From an uncultured Clostridia bacterium (lineage in GTDB: Bacteria > Bacillota > Clostridia > TANB77 > CAG-508): a DNA stretch of 64,000 bases. The stretch spans positions 27,038 through 91,037 of the forward strand of contig CANQPY010000002.1 in the NCBI GenBank assembly GCA_947625835.1, read 5' to 3'. Position numbers and translations under genes: made by a program. The stretch's first letter is position 1, and each line of letters begins with the position of its first letter. The notes below the pieces were generated by a model. It was not told the origin of the DNA. It made no database searches and worked only from the letters and a program-made list of their open reading frames with translations. Shown piece after piece: positions 20,387 to 30,255 of this stretch.

Positions 20387-21022
20387 TTATTTATTTATAA
20401 TATGTATATTTTCAATTGAACTTTGTATTTCTCTTGATACAATGTTTTGAATTTGTGCGATTTCTTCTTGCTTTAATTCGTCTGCCCTAATAATTACATT
20501 AACACTTTCCCCATTTACAAATATAATACTATTTTCAAATCCCTTAGTTTTAATTAAATTTTCACATATCATAATAGCATTTTTAGTTTTATTTATTTTT
20601 TCTATTTCTTGTGTCGCAGATTGCCTTTGGGTTTCTAATGAATATTCACTGTTTAAAACATTTTCATATGTTTCTAACATTTGTGAATACATAGAATCTC
20701 TTTCTAATTTTGATTGGACAAAATAGTCATCTAAGTCTGTATTTACAACGTCTTCTTGTACATCTACATCTGTATTTACAACGTTTTCTTGTACATCTAA
20801 GTCGGTTTCATTTATTGTATTTTCTGGTACAATATCATTACTATTTACTAAAGTTGCATCACCTATATCTGCTAGTTCTGTATCATCTTTTGATTCCATT
20901 TGCATTGCAGTTTCAAGAGCAACTTCTTTTTCTGTATAACTTGTATAGTTCAAATATCCTGCTACCATTAAAACTAAGACTACTATATATATAATAATTT
21001 GATTTTTTTTAATAACTTTCAT
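20387..21022 (-). CDS. spoIIIAH: SpoIIIAH-like stage III sporulation protein
   Basis: A 211-residue protein with one N-terminal membrane helix (residues 9-25) and a C-terminal domain related to the YscJ/FliF ring fold (from about residue 130). It forms the mother-cell ring of the SpoIIIA-SpoIIQ channel. Between the two lies an acidic linker with a nearly doubled segment, DVQENVVNTDV/DVQEDVVNTDL. Last gene of the spoIIIA operon. RBS AAGGAGGTAGT; a REP-like palindrome abuts it upstream. Confidence 0.85.
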   Translation of the reverse strand: MKVIKKNQIIIYIVVLVLMVAGYLNYTSYTEKEVALETAMQMESKDDTELADIGDATLVNSNDIVPENTINETDLDVQENVVNTDVDVQEDVVNTDLDDYFVQSKLERDSMYSQMLETYENVLNSEYSLETQRQSATQEIEKINKTKNAIMICENLIKTKGFENSIIFVNGESVNVIIRADELKQEEIAQIQNIVSREIQSSIENIHIINK

Positions 21023-21033
21023 ACTACCTCCTT

Positions 21034-21118
21034 AGGTGTTTTTTGGGACGGGGCAAAAAAACACCTTTTATTTTAATTTTTTCTTGGGTGTTTTTTTGCC
21101 CCGTCCCAAAAAACACCT
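21034..21118. repeat. REP/REPIN-like palindrome between spoIIIAG and spoIIIAH
   Basis: Two inverted copies of a 33-nt unit that begins AGGTGTTTTTTGGGACGGGG, separated by an AT-rich spacer of about 19 nt. Far richer in G+C than its surroundings. It fills the intercistronic gap: one edge supplies the TAG stop of spoIIIAG, the other touches the spoIIIAH ribosome site. It could form an mRNA hairpin that tunes spoIIIAH. Confidence 0.75.
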
Positions 21119-21755
21119 AATTCATTTCAAATACTTGTATTTTATGTGTAGAAAGACCTGTTACGGCTTCTACTGCCTGTACTATGCTTGCCTTTATCTC
21201 CGGATTACTTGCACCTTTTGCAGTTATAATTGCACCTTCTAATTTAGGTTCTATTATTTTTTGTGTAATCGGCTTTTTTGTTCCATCTTGATTTTCTTCA
21301 TATATAATATCTTTTTGTGAATCCATTTCTTCTATTTTTCTTGTTCCTCCTGATGTGTCGCTTTCTTCTGTATTGCTAGTTTTTGTTGTTTCATTATACA
21401 TTGCAACCACTTGACTAGATTCTGAATAATTTATAAATGCTTTTACTTCGCCTACTCCCTGAATTTTTGAAAGTATATTTTCTAGTTGTGTTTCTAAATT
21501 TGTTGTTTTATCTGTATCTTCTAATTCCGCTGAATCTAATTTTTGACTACTTTTTGCACTTGCTAATTGCTTTGAACTAATATTATTTTCGTTTTTATTA
21601 GCTTGTTTATTTCCATTCCATATAATATTAATAATTACAATTGTTATAATCATAAGAACTATAAAAAATACTAAATTTTCAATTTTCTTTTTGTTGTCCT
21701 TATCTCCTTTTTCTAAATTTTTTGGAATTAATTTTTTTAATTTATCTCCAAACAT
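21117..21755 (-). CDS. spoIIIAG: SpoIIIAG stage III sporulation protein
   Basis: A 212-residue protein with one membrane helix (about residues 27-47) and a C-terminal ring-building domain (LSKIQGVGEVKAFINY through EGAIITAKGASNPEIKASIVQAVEAVTGL). Forms a large ring in the SpoIIIA feeding-tube channel. The start overlaps the spoIIIAF end by 19 nt. The stop codon lies inside the adjoining REP-like palindrome. Confidence 0.9.
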   Translation of the reverse strand: MFGDKLKKLIPKNLEKGDKDNKKKIENLVFFIVLMIITIVIINIIWNGNKQANKNENNISSKQLASAKSSQKLDSAELEDTDKTTNLETQLENILSKIQGVGEVKAFINYSESSQVVAMYNETTKTSNTEESDTSGGTRKIEEMDSQKDIIYEENQDGTKKPITQKIIEPKLEGAIITAKGASNPEIKASIVQAVEAVTGLSTHKIQVFEMN

Positions 21756-22435
21756 TTTTCATTCACCTCATATTCTTCTATTAAAAATTTTTTTATGTTT
21801 TGAATATCAATTTGATTTAAATCTTTTTGGCCACTTTTTGAATTATCTTCTTTATTTTTTTGCTTATTTATACTAGTATCAATTGGTTTTATTTTTTGAA
21901 TTTGAGCAACTATTTTATTTTCTATTTTTTCTGTTTTTTCTGTTCCATTTGTGCTATCATTTGTACTATCATTTGCACTATCACTTGTAGTACCATTTGT
22001 AGTATTTACGCCTTCTTCTAGTTTACTTACATTTACTTTAATTTTCGTGATTTGTGTTTCTTCTTCTTTACTTGATATTGTTACTTTAACATTGCAATTT
22101 TTTACTTCATATCCCTTTTCATTTAATTTTTTTATAATATCTTTTTCTAATTCATCTTGATACAATTCTTCTAGTCTTTTATCCATAGATGTTTGATTTT
22201 TAACATAATCATCAAAATTAATATCTTCTAAATTTTGCGTTGCTACCGATGAAAATGTTGAAAGCATTTTTTTATCAGATATAAATGGCGAAATCATTGT
22301 AAATATTATATAAATGCCCATTACCATTCTAATATATTTTTTAGTTTTATTATTTGGAAGTAACATTTCCAAAATAGATATAATTACTACGGTTAATCCA
22401 AATGTTTTTATCCATGAACTTAAAAATTTTACCAT
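21737..22435 (-). CDS. spoIIIAF: SpoIIIAF stage III sporulation protein
   Basis: A 232-residue protein with two membrane helices (about residues 10-27 and 33-52) and a cytosolic domain (LEELYQDELEKDIIKKLNEKGYEVKNCNVKVTI). A low-complexity stretch rich in Asn, Ser, Thr and Asp (SANDSTNDSTNGT) interrupts the C-terminal part. The ribosome site AAAGGAG lies unusually far upstream of the ATG (about 16 nt), with a CGG string between; no better start is seen. Confidence 0.85.
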   Translation of the reverse strand: MVKFLSSWIKTFGLTVVIISILEMLLPNNKTKKYIRMVMGIYIIFTMISPFISDKKMLSTFSSVATQNLEDINFDDYVKNQTSMDKRLEELYQDELEKDIIKKLNEKGYEVKNCNVKVTISSKEEETQITKIKVNVSKLEEGVNTTNGTTSDSANDSTNDSTNGTEKTEKIENKIVAQIQKIKPIDTSINKQKNKEDNSKSGQKDLNQIDIQNIKKFLIEEYEVNEKCLEIN

Positions 22436-22457
22436 ATTGTTTTTTTCCGATTCTCCT

Positions 22458-23608
22458 TTATCTATACATCATTCCACTATTTGATATTTTTAGTACTAAT
22501 GCAGTTCCAATTATAATCATAAAAGAAATACTACTTAATATTGCTAAAAATACTTTAAAAACATCACCTGTTTGATCTAATAAATCCGTAATTTTGCTAT
22601 CTGCAATGACTTGCGTTACTCCAGATAAAATTTTATATATTGCAGTCAGAACTAGCAATTTAATAATTGGCATAATGCAAATTCCTATTATAATAATAAT
22701 TCCAACAAATCCAATTGCATTTTTTAATATTATTCCTCCTCCGAAGTACTGTATCTACTGCATCTCCTAATATTTTTCCTACTACTGGTATGGCAGTACT
22801 TACAACTGCTTTAGTTGTTTTTGCAGTAATTCCGGTCTACGCTACTTGACATAGTTCCCTCTAAAGAAATAATTCCTACAAAAATAGTTAAAACAATTCC
22901 TAAAAACCATACTACCCCAGACTTGAGCATTTTAGAGAGCTTATCTATTTTAATGCTATCAGAAAGTTTTGAAATAATTACTAAACTCGTAAAAATTAGC
23001 ATAAGTGGAATTACAAGATTTTGTATGATATTGCCCATAAAATTAATTGAAACTAAAATAATAGGTTCTAAAATTCCACTTGTAGTAATACTTCCTGTCC
23101 CCATCATTAAAGTAATTAAAAGAGGCACTAACAAATTCATAAATCCCACTAAATTGTTAGTTGTATCTTGTACCATTTTTGCAATATCTGTGAAATTTGT
23201 CATAATAATAGTAACAATTAAAATATATTGTACATAATAAATTAATTTGGAAATACCATCATTTTCTAAACTTTCACTAACTGATTTTAAAATGCTATGT
23301 ATAACAATAATTGCTAAAATACTTCCTACTACCTTTATAGAAGATATTACTTCATTTCCTAGTAATCTAAATATGCCTTTTGCTAAACCAGAATTATCAA
23401 CTTCGCCATCTATTGCATCTTGCAAAACATCTTTAATATTTATATTTTCAAAAGCATCTCCCAAATATTTTTCAGAATTTTTTAAAAAATCTTGTATCCC
23501 ATATTCTTCTTGTTGTTCCTTAATTGTTTCCTCTTGATTTGCTATTACAATTGAATTAGGCACTAAAATAAAAAATATAATTAGCAAAAATATGGTTATT
23601 TTTTTCAT
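22458..23608 (-). CDS. spoIIIAE: SpoIIIAE stage III sporulation protein (two CGG +1 sites)
   Basis: Multi-pass membrane protein of the SpoIIIA channel, 382 residues when corrected, with an N-terminal signal peptide (ITIFLLIIFFILVPNSIVIA). Two frame breaks: CGG 22834-22832 (GTA GAC CGG AAT, Gly259) and CGG 22743-22741 (GTA CTT CGG AGG, Gly289). Skipping both C's gives SVDGITAKTTKAVVST and then DAVDTVLGGGIILKNAIG, the conserved SpoIIIAE core, in one continuous frame to the stop at 22458. Without both shifts the protein ends in the middle of its conserved domain. Confidence 0.93.
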
Positions 23609-23640
23609 TATTCATTAGTACTCCTATCCTAATTTTTCTC

Positions 23641-23760
23641 ATGTCAACGTGGGGATCAACGTGGGGACAGGCACCAGACCCACATTTTAGTCAACGTGGT
23701 GCCTGTCCCCACATTGACCAAAATGTGGGTCTGGTGCCTGTCCCCATCACAACATTGACA
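23641..23760. repeat. REP-like cluster (GGGGACAGGCACC family) between spoIIIAE and spoIIIAD
   Basis: Several direct and inverted copies of a GC-rich unit with the core GTGGGGACAGGCACCA, whose partner is TGGTGCCTGTCCCCAC. The paired copies can fold into long hairpins. The same core builds the 35-bp array at 49201-49340. Non-coding; it fills the gap inside the spoIIIA operon. Confidence 0.75.
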
Positions 23761-23767
23761 TTTTTAA

Positions 23768-24154
23768 TTACGGTAATATTTTTAATATTATTTCCAATAA
23801 GCTTGATATAATTGGAATTGACATTGTTATTATTATAATTTTACTACCCATTTCTATTTTACTTGCGATTGCGCTTTCTCCTGAATCTTTACAAATGCTA
23901 ACAGCAAATTCTGATAAAAATGCTATTCCTGTTATTTTTATTAGTAATACTAAAAATGTGCTACTTATTGAGGCTTTATCTGCAAAAGATTTTATTAGTG
24001 TTATAATTCCTTGTAATTTATCCATTATAAGTATTAAAATTAAAAGCCCTGTTGCTATGCTTATATAAATTGCAAATTCTGGTTTATATTGCTTTAGTAA
24101 TATAATTATAATTAATCCAATTAGACTAATTCCAATTATTTTTATTATTTCCAC
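23768..24154 (-). CDS. spoIIIAD: SpoIIIAD stage III sporulation protein
   Basis: A 128-residue membrane protein with four hydrophobic segments and the conserved stretch ITGIAFLSEFAVSICKDSGESAIASKIEMGSK (about residues 72-103). Part of the mother-cell SpoIIIA complex. Confidence 0.9.
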   Translation of the reverse strand: MEIIKIIGISLIGLIIIILLKQYKPEFAIYISIATGLLILILIMDKLQGIITLIKSFADKASISSTFLVLLIKITGIAFLSEFAVSICKDSGESAIASKIEMGSKIIIITMSIPIISSLLEIILKILP

Positions 24155-24239
24155 TTTTGCTTTATTTCCCTCCTAAAGACTAATTTTTTAATTGTTCATA
24201 AGTGTTTATAATTTTTTATAGTTTTCTATAAATAGCTTT

Positions 24240-24434
24240 TTATAAATTAAAAATTGTCCTTACTGTGTCAAATAATCCACTGATTTCTTTTATTACCATT
24301 GTTAATACAATTACTAACCCAGCTAAAGTGGTCATCATTGCTTGGTCTTCTCTTCCTGCTCTTACTAAGACTTGATGCAAAACAGCAACTAGAATTCCGA
24401 TTGCCGCTATTTTAAATAATAAGTTAATATCCAT
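24240..24434 (-). CDS. spoIIIAC: SpoIIIAC stage III sporulation protein
   Basis: A 64-residue protein with two membrane segments and the strongly conserved stretch LHQVLVRAGREDQAMMTTLAG. Typical length and place between spoIIIAB and spoIIIAD. Confidence 0.92.
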   Translation of the reverse strand: MDINLLFKIAAIGILVAVLHQVLVRAGREDQAMMTTLAGLVIVLTMVIKEISGLFDTVRTIFNL

Positions 24435-24449
24435 AATTTTTATTCCTTT

Positions 24450-24959
24450 CTAGCATAATATAATAACAATAGCTAATCCTATTGTTGTTCCTAATTTACT
24501 ATATAGTTTTTCATTTTTTTCTTTTTCTTTTTGTGCTTCTTTTAGTTGACTGTCCAAAAATTTTTCTGTTATTTCTATTTGACTAATTTGACCTTCTACA
24601 TCTGTTTGTCCTAGTAGTTTTGATAATGTTTTTAATACATATTTGTCTTCTTTTGTAAACCCATTTTTACTTTCTTCTATTGCTTCTTCCCATGATATTT
24701 GGGCTGTTTTTGTCATCATTTTTTCTTTAGCTTCTAAAAAAACTTGTCCTACACCATAGTCTAAATTTTTTGCAATTGATTCAAATATTTCTGGTATTGG
24801 TTCATATGTGAATTTTACTTTTGTTTTAAACATATTTAAAGCATTTTTCATTTGTTCTAAGTCTTTTACTCTTATTACATATTTTTTTGATAAATATCTG
24901 CCAAGTAAGCTACAAGAAACTAAAATAAAAAATAATATTATGTATTTTAATATTTGCAT
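24450..24959 (-). CDS. spoIIIAB: SpoIIIAB stage III sporulation protein
   Basis: A 169-residue protein with hydrophobic ends (residues 5-20 and 153-168) and a helical middle related to type II secretion GspF-like folds (VKDLEQMKNALNMFKTKVKFTYEPIPEIFE). The C-terminus SKLGTTIGLAIVIIL is typical. Confidence 0.9.
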   Translation of the reverse strand: MQILKYIILFFILVSCSLLGRYLSKKYVIRVKDLEQMKNALNMFKTKVKFTYEPIPEIFESIAKNLDYGVGQVFLEAKEKMMTKTAQISWEEAIEESKNGFTKEDKYVLKTLSKLLGQTDVEGQISQIEITEKFLDSQLKEAQKEKEKNEKLYSKLGTTIGLAIVIILC

Positions 24960-24974
24960 TTTTTTATTTACCCC

Positions 24975-25075
24975 TTCTTTAATATTTTAATATTTTGCTA
25001 TTTTGATATTTTTATATTTTAATATTTTGATATTCTTATATTCTTATATTTTAGTGTTTTGGTATATTATATTCG
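24975..25075. repeat. AT-only degenerate tandem repeat
   Basis: About ten imperfect copies of a 10-15 nt unit like ATATTTTAATATTTTG between spoIIIAA and spoIIIAB. No coding potential. Probably slippage-generated. Confidence 0.6.
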
Positions 25076-25119
25076 TGAAAGTTCAAATTTAGAACTAAAA
25101 ATTATTATTCTGAAAAATT

Positions 25120-25994
25120 TTATAAAAAAAATATTTTTTCTATTTGTTTATTTTCTATTAAATTATTTATTAGCTCATTTTTTTTGACATCTTCCATTGT
25201 TTTTCCATGCATGGTGAAAATACCTTTAACACCTGAAATTAAACATTCTCCGGATAGCAATAACATCTTCTTTTGAACCAATTTCATCACAAGCAATTAC
25301 TTCTGGTGCCATAGAACGAATTAATAACCTCATTCCCTTTGCCTTTGATATGTTTTCTATTACATCAGTTCTAATTCCAATGTCATTTTGAGGAATTCCT
25401 TTATACATTGCTGCAATTTCTCCTCTTTCATCTACTACTCCACATGTCATACCTTTAAAACTTATGCCATCACTACTTCCGATTACTAATGTTTCGAATA
25501 ATATCTCGTAACATAGTGGTTTTTCCTTTCCCTGGTGGAGAAACAATTAAAGTATTGTATATTGTTCCATTTTCAGTATCTATTATTTCTCTTACTAAAT
25601 GATTACTACATCCAATTACTTCTCTTGCAATTCTAAAATTTAAACTTGTTATGTATTTTAAATTTATAATTTTGTTTCCCTCTAATACTGCAGTTCCTAC
25701 TATTCCAACTCTATGCCCACCTTTTATTGTTAAAAAAGCTTCGCATATTTGATTTTTATATGCATAAATAGAATTATCACATAATTTTTCTAATATTTGT
25801 AAAATTTCTGATATACTTACTTTATAGTCAATTATAATATCTGCTTGTCTACTTTTTAATAAAATTGGTCTTTCTACTCTAATTCTTATTTCCTGTAAAT
25901 CGTTTTCTAATTCTAAATTTTGTAACAATGTATTTTTTAATAATGCATAAATTTGGCTTGGAAAGTATTTTAATATTTCATCTATGTTCTTCAT
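25120..25994 (-). CDS. spoIIIAA: SpoIIIAA, AAA-type ATPase of the SpoIIIA complex (two CGG +1 sites)
   Basis: Secretion-type ATPase for the SpoIIIA channel, 290 residues corrected. Walker A is VSPPGKGKTT near residue 155 and the Walker B region is VIACDEIGSKED near residue 238. Two frame breaks: CGG 25481-25479 (AGT AAT CGG AAG TAG, Gly172) and CGG 25252-25250 (GCT ATC CGG AGA, Gly248). Skipping both C's gives ISNGSSDGISFKGMTCGVVDERGEIA and VIAIGECLISGVKGIFTMHG, both family sequences, ending at the TAA at 25120. The first gene of spoIIIA. Confidence 0.93.
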
Positions 25995-26081
25995 TTAAAG
26001 TTTCATCCCTTTCTCAATTTATTTGAAGGCACAATATAAGGCATAATTTTTCAATTTATTTGAAAGTATAATAAAGCATAA

Positions 26082-26124
26082 TAAAAGAGCATATTTTATT
26101 ATATGCTCTTTTCTAATTTATAGA
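26082..26124 (-). terminator. Intrinsic terminator after the 26126-28139 gene
   Basis: Minus-strand AAAAGAGCATATAA and partner ATATGCTCTTTT form a hairpin right past the stop codon. This also isolates the spoIIIA operon from the upstream gene. Confidence 0.75.
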
Positions 26125-26125
26125 A

Positions 26126-28139
26126 CTATTTTTTGTTGATTACTACTCGATAAATTCTACCTGTGCTTTCTTCCTTTTCAAATTCTACTCTATAATAGCT
26201 TTCGGTTTCTATGCTACTTTTTATTAATGTTATATTTTGTTTATTTACTTCATATTCAGACCCGTCAAAGTGAATTTCTTTTATGAGATTGCTGTTCTCG
26301 TTATTATTTGAAAATAATGATTCATTACTGCTTCCATTTTCTTCGTCTTCTTCATCGTCTAAACCATTATTTGATGCAATAATGCTAATTAGCCCTCTTA
26401 CTGTAGTACCTCTTATATTTGTTCCACCATACATTTCAAATTTACTATTAAATGATGCTATTTCCATTTTACTCATATCATCATTTTCTGCATCAAGTGT
26501 GTTTAATGAATTAGAATAAACACCAGATGAAGATATTAAATTCTGTAATGGATTTTCATCTGCTTTTAAACCTAATTGTTCCATTTTCTCTGCATTTACA
26601 TCTTGTAATCTTTGTTCTATTGCTTGCATAAGAGTATTTCTTTGTTCTTCCTCCAAAGTGTCTAAATTTAAAGTATTTTCTTCATTAAAATCTTCTATTG
26701 TTGCATTGTTTACAAAATTAACATTATTATTAAATATAAATTTAATTTCAACTGTAGTTTCTTCTTCGTTTTCTTCGGCTTCATTAGTTGCTGTTTGTTC
26801 AATAATATTTCCATCTTTGTCTATTTGAAGTTTAACACTTTCATCTATTGACATACTTGTTGATTGGAAAGTTATTAAACCATCTTCTTCTGATACTTTT
26901 AGATTATATTCAGATAAATCCATAGCTTCGATTTCTTGTAATGTAATATTTTTTGTACCATTAGAATTTCCAGCTTCTAGTCTAGTTAGTGATATATCTG
27001 CTAATAGTAATTTTACACTTTCAGTTATTTGTTTGATTTGAGATTTATTTTTTGCGTTTGTTGCTTTAGCTAAAATTTGGTTTTCGAGATTTGGTTGCAT
27101 TTTTATGGATAATTCATAATTTTCTGAAATATTTTGTAATGTATTTAATCCCGTATAGTTGGCTAAAATTTCTATTTTTCCTGAACTATTCTCAATTGAA
27201 ATTGAATAACCGCTCTATGTTTTCTTTTGAGTTTTTCTTTATTTGTATTATATTTTCATTATTTATTTTAATTACTAGCCCTACAAATTTTTTATTTTCT
27301 TGATAAATAGTTATTTCTGTTTCTACCTCTTCTTCATTTTGATTTTGTTCTTGCTCAGCTGATTGTATAAGTCTGTCTATGTTACTTGCAGTAATGTTTA
27401 CTCCACATTCATCTAATTTTGCTAGTGTAAGTTGATCATTTTTTAAAGTTTGTAATAATGCAATTAAAATATTTTTATAGTCTTGGCTACTAAGAGTTAA
27501 TTTATAACCTTGTCCGTTACTGTCTTCTACTTTACTAAAATATTCATTTTTTAATTGTTCATTTAAAACCCCTAAATAAGTATCTTTTATATGTTCTAAT
27601 TCTTCTTCACTAAAAGATATATTTTCGAAATTTTGAATTTCTTCTAGGTCTGTACTTGAACTTGCTGAAAGCATTTCTCCCAAACCATCAGTTGAAATAA
27701 ATTTACTTCCAACATAATCTGTTTGAATTCCAATAGTACTTCCTATTTGCCTATATATCAACGGAAAATTAACATCATCTGAATAGTTTAAACTAATATT
27801 TTGTTCTGATTTTGAATTTGCAATATCTACCTGACCAGAAAAAGTCAAATTCATGTCATTTATAATTTCATATCCTTCTTCTATTGGATTAATATTTACT
27901 GCTATAGAGCCATTGGTTGTATATGGCGTGCTTTTTTGTTTTTCAAAGTAATCTACTAATTGTGAATTTATTAGTCCTTCTTTTTCGTCTACCAATTGTG
28001 ATGCATATTTGAAAAATAATTGCTTATTTCCTTTAAATATATCAGTTGCAAAATATGCAATGCTTACTCCTATTAATAAAATTAAAACAATTACTAATAT
28101 TATTACTACTAATAATATTTTATTTTTCTTATGTCTCAT
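26126..28139 (-). CDS. Exported or membrane-anchored protein of unknown function (one CGG +1 site joins two frames)
   Basis: Read with the CGG rule this is one 670-residue protein. An N-terminal membrane anchor (residues 8-30) is followed by a long outside domain rich in Asn, Glu and Ser. Without the rule it looks like two genes: one ending at 27192 and one starting at 27100. The break is CGG 27212-27210 (ATA GAG CGG TTA); skipping the C gives Ile-Glu-Gly-Tyr-Ser-Ile and keeps the frame open through 27100 to 26126. Its N-terminal form resembles cell-surface proteins of DUF6583 type, but I do not assign a family. RBS AAAGGAGAAATAAAAA. Confidence 0.8.
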
Positions 28140-28165
28140 TTTTTATTTCTCCTTTATCATTATTT

Positions 28166-28885
28166 TTATTCTTCCCAATTATGATAAATGTTAGATACGT
28201 CATCTAAATCTTCAAGGTTATCAATTAACCTTTCCATTTTTTCTATTCCTTTTTCATCTAATGAAACAGTTGTAGTTGGAACCATTTGAACTTCTGCTTC
28301 TAAAAATTCAATACCCGCTTCTTCTATTTTTTCACGAACTGTTCCAAAATCAGATGGATTTGTTGTTATTTCATATACTTCGTCATAGCTTTGAAAATCC
28401 TCTGCTCCTGCATCTAATGCAAGCATCATTAAATCATCTTCTTCCATAGATGTTGATGCCTTTTCTATTACCATTACTCCTTTTTTGTTGAACATATAAG
28501 AAACACATCCAGTTGTTCCTAAATTTCCACCGGCTTTGTCAAATGCATGCCTAACATCTGCTGCAGTTCTGTTTTTATTGTCTGTTGCTGCTTCTACTAT
28601 TATTGCTACACCATTTGGTCCATATCCTTCATATGTAATTTCTTCATAGTTTTCGTTGCTGCTAGATGCTTTTTTTATTGCATTGTTTATTGTATCATTT
28701 GGCATGTTTGCTGCCTTGCATTTTGCAATTACATTTTTTAATTTTGAATTTCCTGATGGATCTGGTCCACCTTCTTTTACAGCAATTAATAGTTCTCTTC
28801 CTAATTTTGTAAATACTTTACCTCTTGCTGCATCTGCTTTTCCTTTTTTTGCTTGTATGTTATGCCATTTTGAGTGTCCTGACAT
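28166..28885 (-). CDS. yebC: YebC/PmpR family transcription/translation regulator
   Basis: A 239-residue protein starting [28 protein letters not shown], the invariant TACO1/YebC N-terminus. Also present: the acidic middle region [25 protein letters not shown]. Members regulate transcription, and some help ribosomes at difficult sequences such as polyproline. Intact. Confidence 0.95.
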   Translation of the reverse strand: MSGHSKWHNIQAKKGKADAARGKVFTKLGRELLIAVKEGGPDPSGNSKLKNVIAKCKAANMPNDTINNAIKKASSSNENYEEITYEGYGPNGVAIIVEAATDNKNRTAADVRHAFDKAGGNLGTTGCVSYMFNKKGVMVIEKASTSMEEDDLMMLALDAGAEDFQSYDEVYEITTNPSDFGTVREKIEEAGIEFLEAEVQMVPTTTVSLDEKGIEKMERLIDNLEDLDDVSNIYHNWEE

Positions 28886-29015
28886 TTTTCATTTCTCCTT
28901 TCTTTGCATTTATTGTAAAAATTTATTTTCTTAAAGTATTGTAGCACATTTTGGGGATTTTACGCAAGTGTTTTTTATAAGTTTTGATGGTTTCTTTATT
29001 TATATTATTTAACTT

Positions 29016-30232
29016 TTATATAATAAAAACTTCCTGTTCTAATTTACACTTATTAAGTAGCATCTCATCCATAACATCAAAAAACACCTCATACTCATCA
29101 TTTTGTCTCAACAATTTTAAATGTTCAAAATATACTTTGCTCATCTTTTTCCAATAAATTTTTTTGCTACAAAAAGATTCTTTATCCATTTTATACGGAA
29201 TAAGTTCTGGAATAATTTTTCTTAGCCTTACAAATATTTTAAAACCACCTATATCTATATCACTCCAATGGAAAAAGCCAATACCTTCTGCATTTTCATA
29301 TATTTTTCTAAAAAATTTTCCTTTAATTGGGCTATACATTCCTCCATGATAAATTACAAATTCGTCTCTGTTTTTTTTATTTTGAATATAATCTATATAA
29401 TTTGCCTTATTCTCAATAAATATTACTTTTTTGGCATTTTTAATTTTTAAATTTTTCATATTTTCTACATTATAACTATTTAAATAACTTCCTTGAGTTT
29501 CTTTTTTATATTCAATCTTTTCATTGCCGATAAAAAGTTCTAAATCTCCGCAAAATTCTATTATTTCTGGATATTTGGATATTCCGCACTTGTAATAAAA
29601 TATCATCATTTGTAAATTCTTCTTTAATTTCCAAATCTGTTTCTTTACCTAATAAGTACTTTTTAATAATTCTAATTATAATATGTTCTATATTTTTTTC
29701 AAAATACTTTGAATCACCAAAACATTTTATACTTAGCACTCTTTTTAAATTTTCTTCAGAATTGTCTATTACTTGCAAAACTTTTAATATATCATTTGCA
29801 AATTCTACAGGAAATAATTGATTAGGTTTATGCTTTTGTTTTAGATAGTTTATCATATCTTTTCTATATTGTTCTATCCAGTTTTGTCTAAATGAATTAG
29901 TTTCTAAGAGTTGTAGTAAGTCATTATTTTTTACTTTAATAGCAACTCTGCCTGCTTCTAAATATGCATTTTCAATATTTTCTTTATTTAACCATATTTC
30001 TTTTAACAAATTTCCGTTGTTCATGATTTTTCCATGAATAAAATATTAGACCTTTTCTTTCTAAGTCAAAAATTATATCATGAAATAACTTCTTAGCTTG
30101 ATAATTTTCTATATCGTATTCTTTCATTTTATCCAATTTTAAAGTAATTCTTCTATTAGAGTTTGTAACTAATGATTTACTTTTTTCATACTTATCTAAT
30201 AATTTATTTAAAATTATGCTTTTACTAATCAT
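29016..30232 (-). CDS. jetD: Wadjet nuclease subunit JetD (two CGG +1 sites)
   Basis: DUF3322/DUF2220 protein, the Toprim-like nuclease of the Wadjet anti-plasmid system. Read with two C skips it is 404 residues; otherwise it splits into three fragments. Breaks: CGG 30016-30014 (GAA CAA CGG AAA, Gly73) and CGG 29586-29584 (CAA GTG CGG AAT, Gly216). The C-terminal part has KVIFIENKANYIDYI (Toprim Glu) and FFHWSDIDIGGFKIF (Toprim DxD-type motif). The start MISKSIILNKLLDKYE at 30232 follows GGAGAAAATA; upstream ATGs overlap the jetC end. Frame joints were placed by the CGG rule and fit the family. Confidence 0.88.
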
Positions 30233-30255
30233 TATTTTCTCCATTTTTATATAAT

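Noticed and set aside
21034..21118. REPIN-like palindrome as a factor-independent terminator
   Set aside because: T-runs exist on both sides, but it lies inside the spoIIIA operon just before spoIIIAH; stopping there would remove the last gene. A partial effect cannot be excluded.
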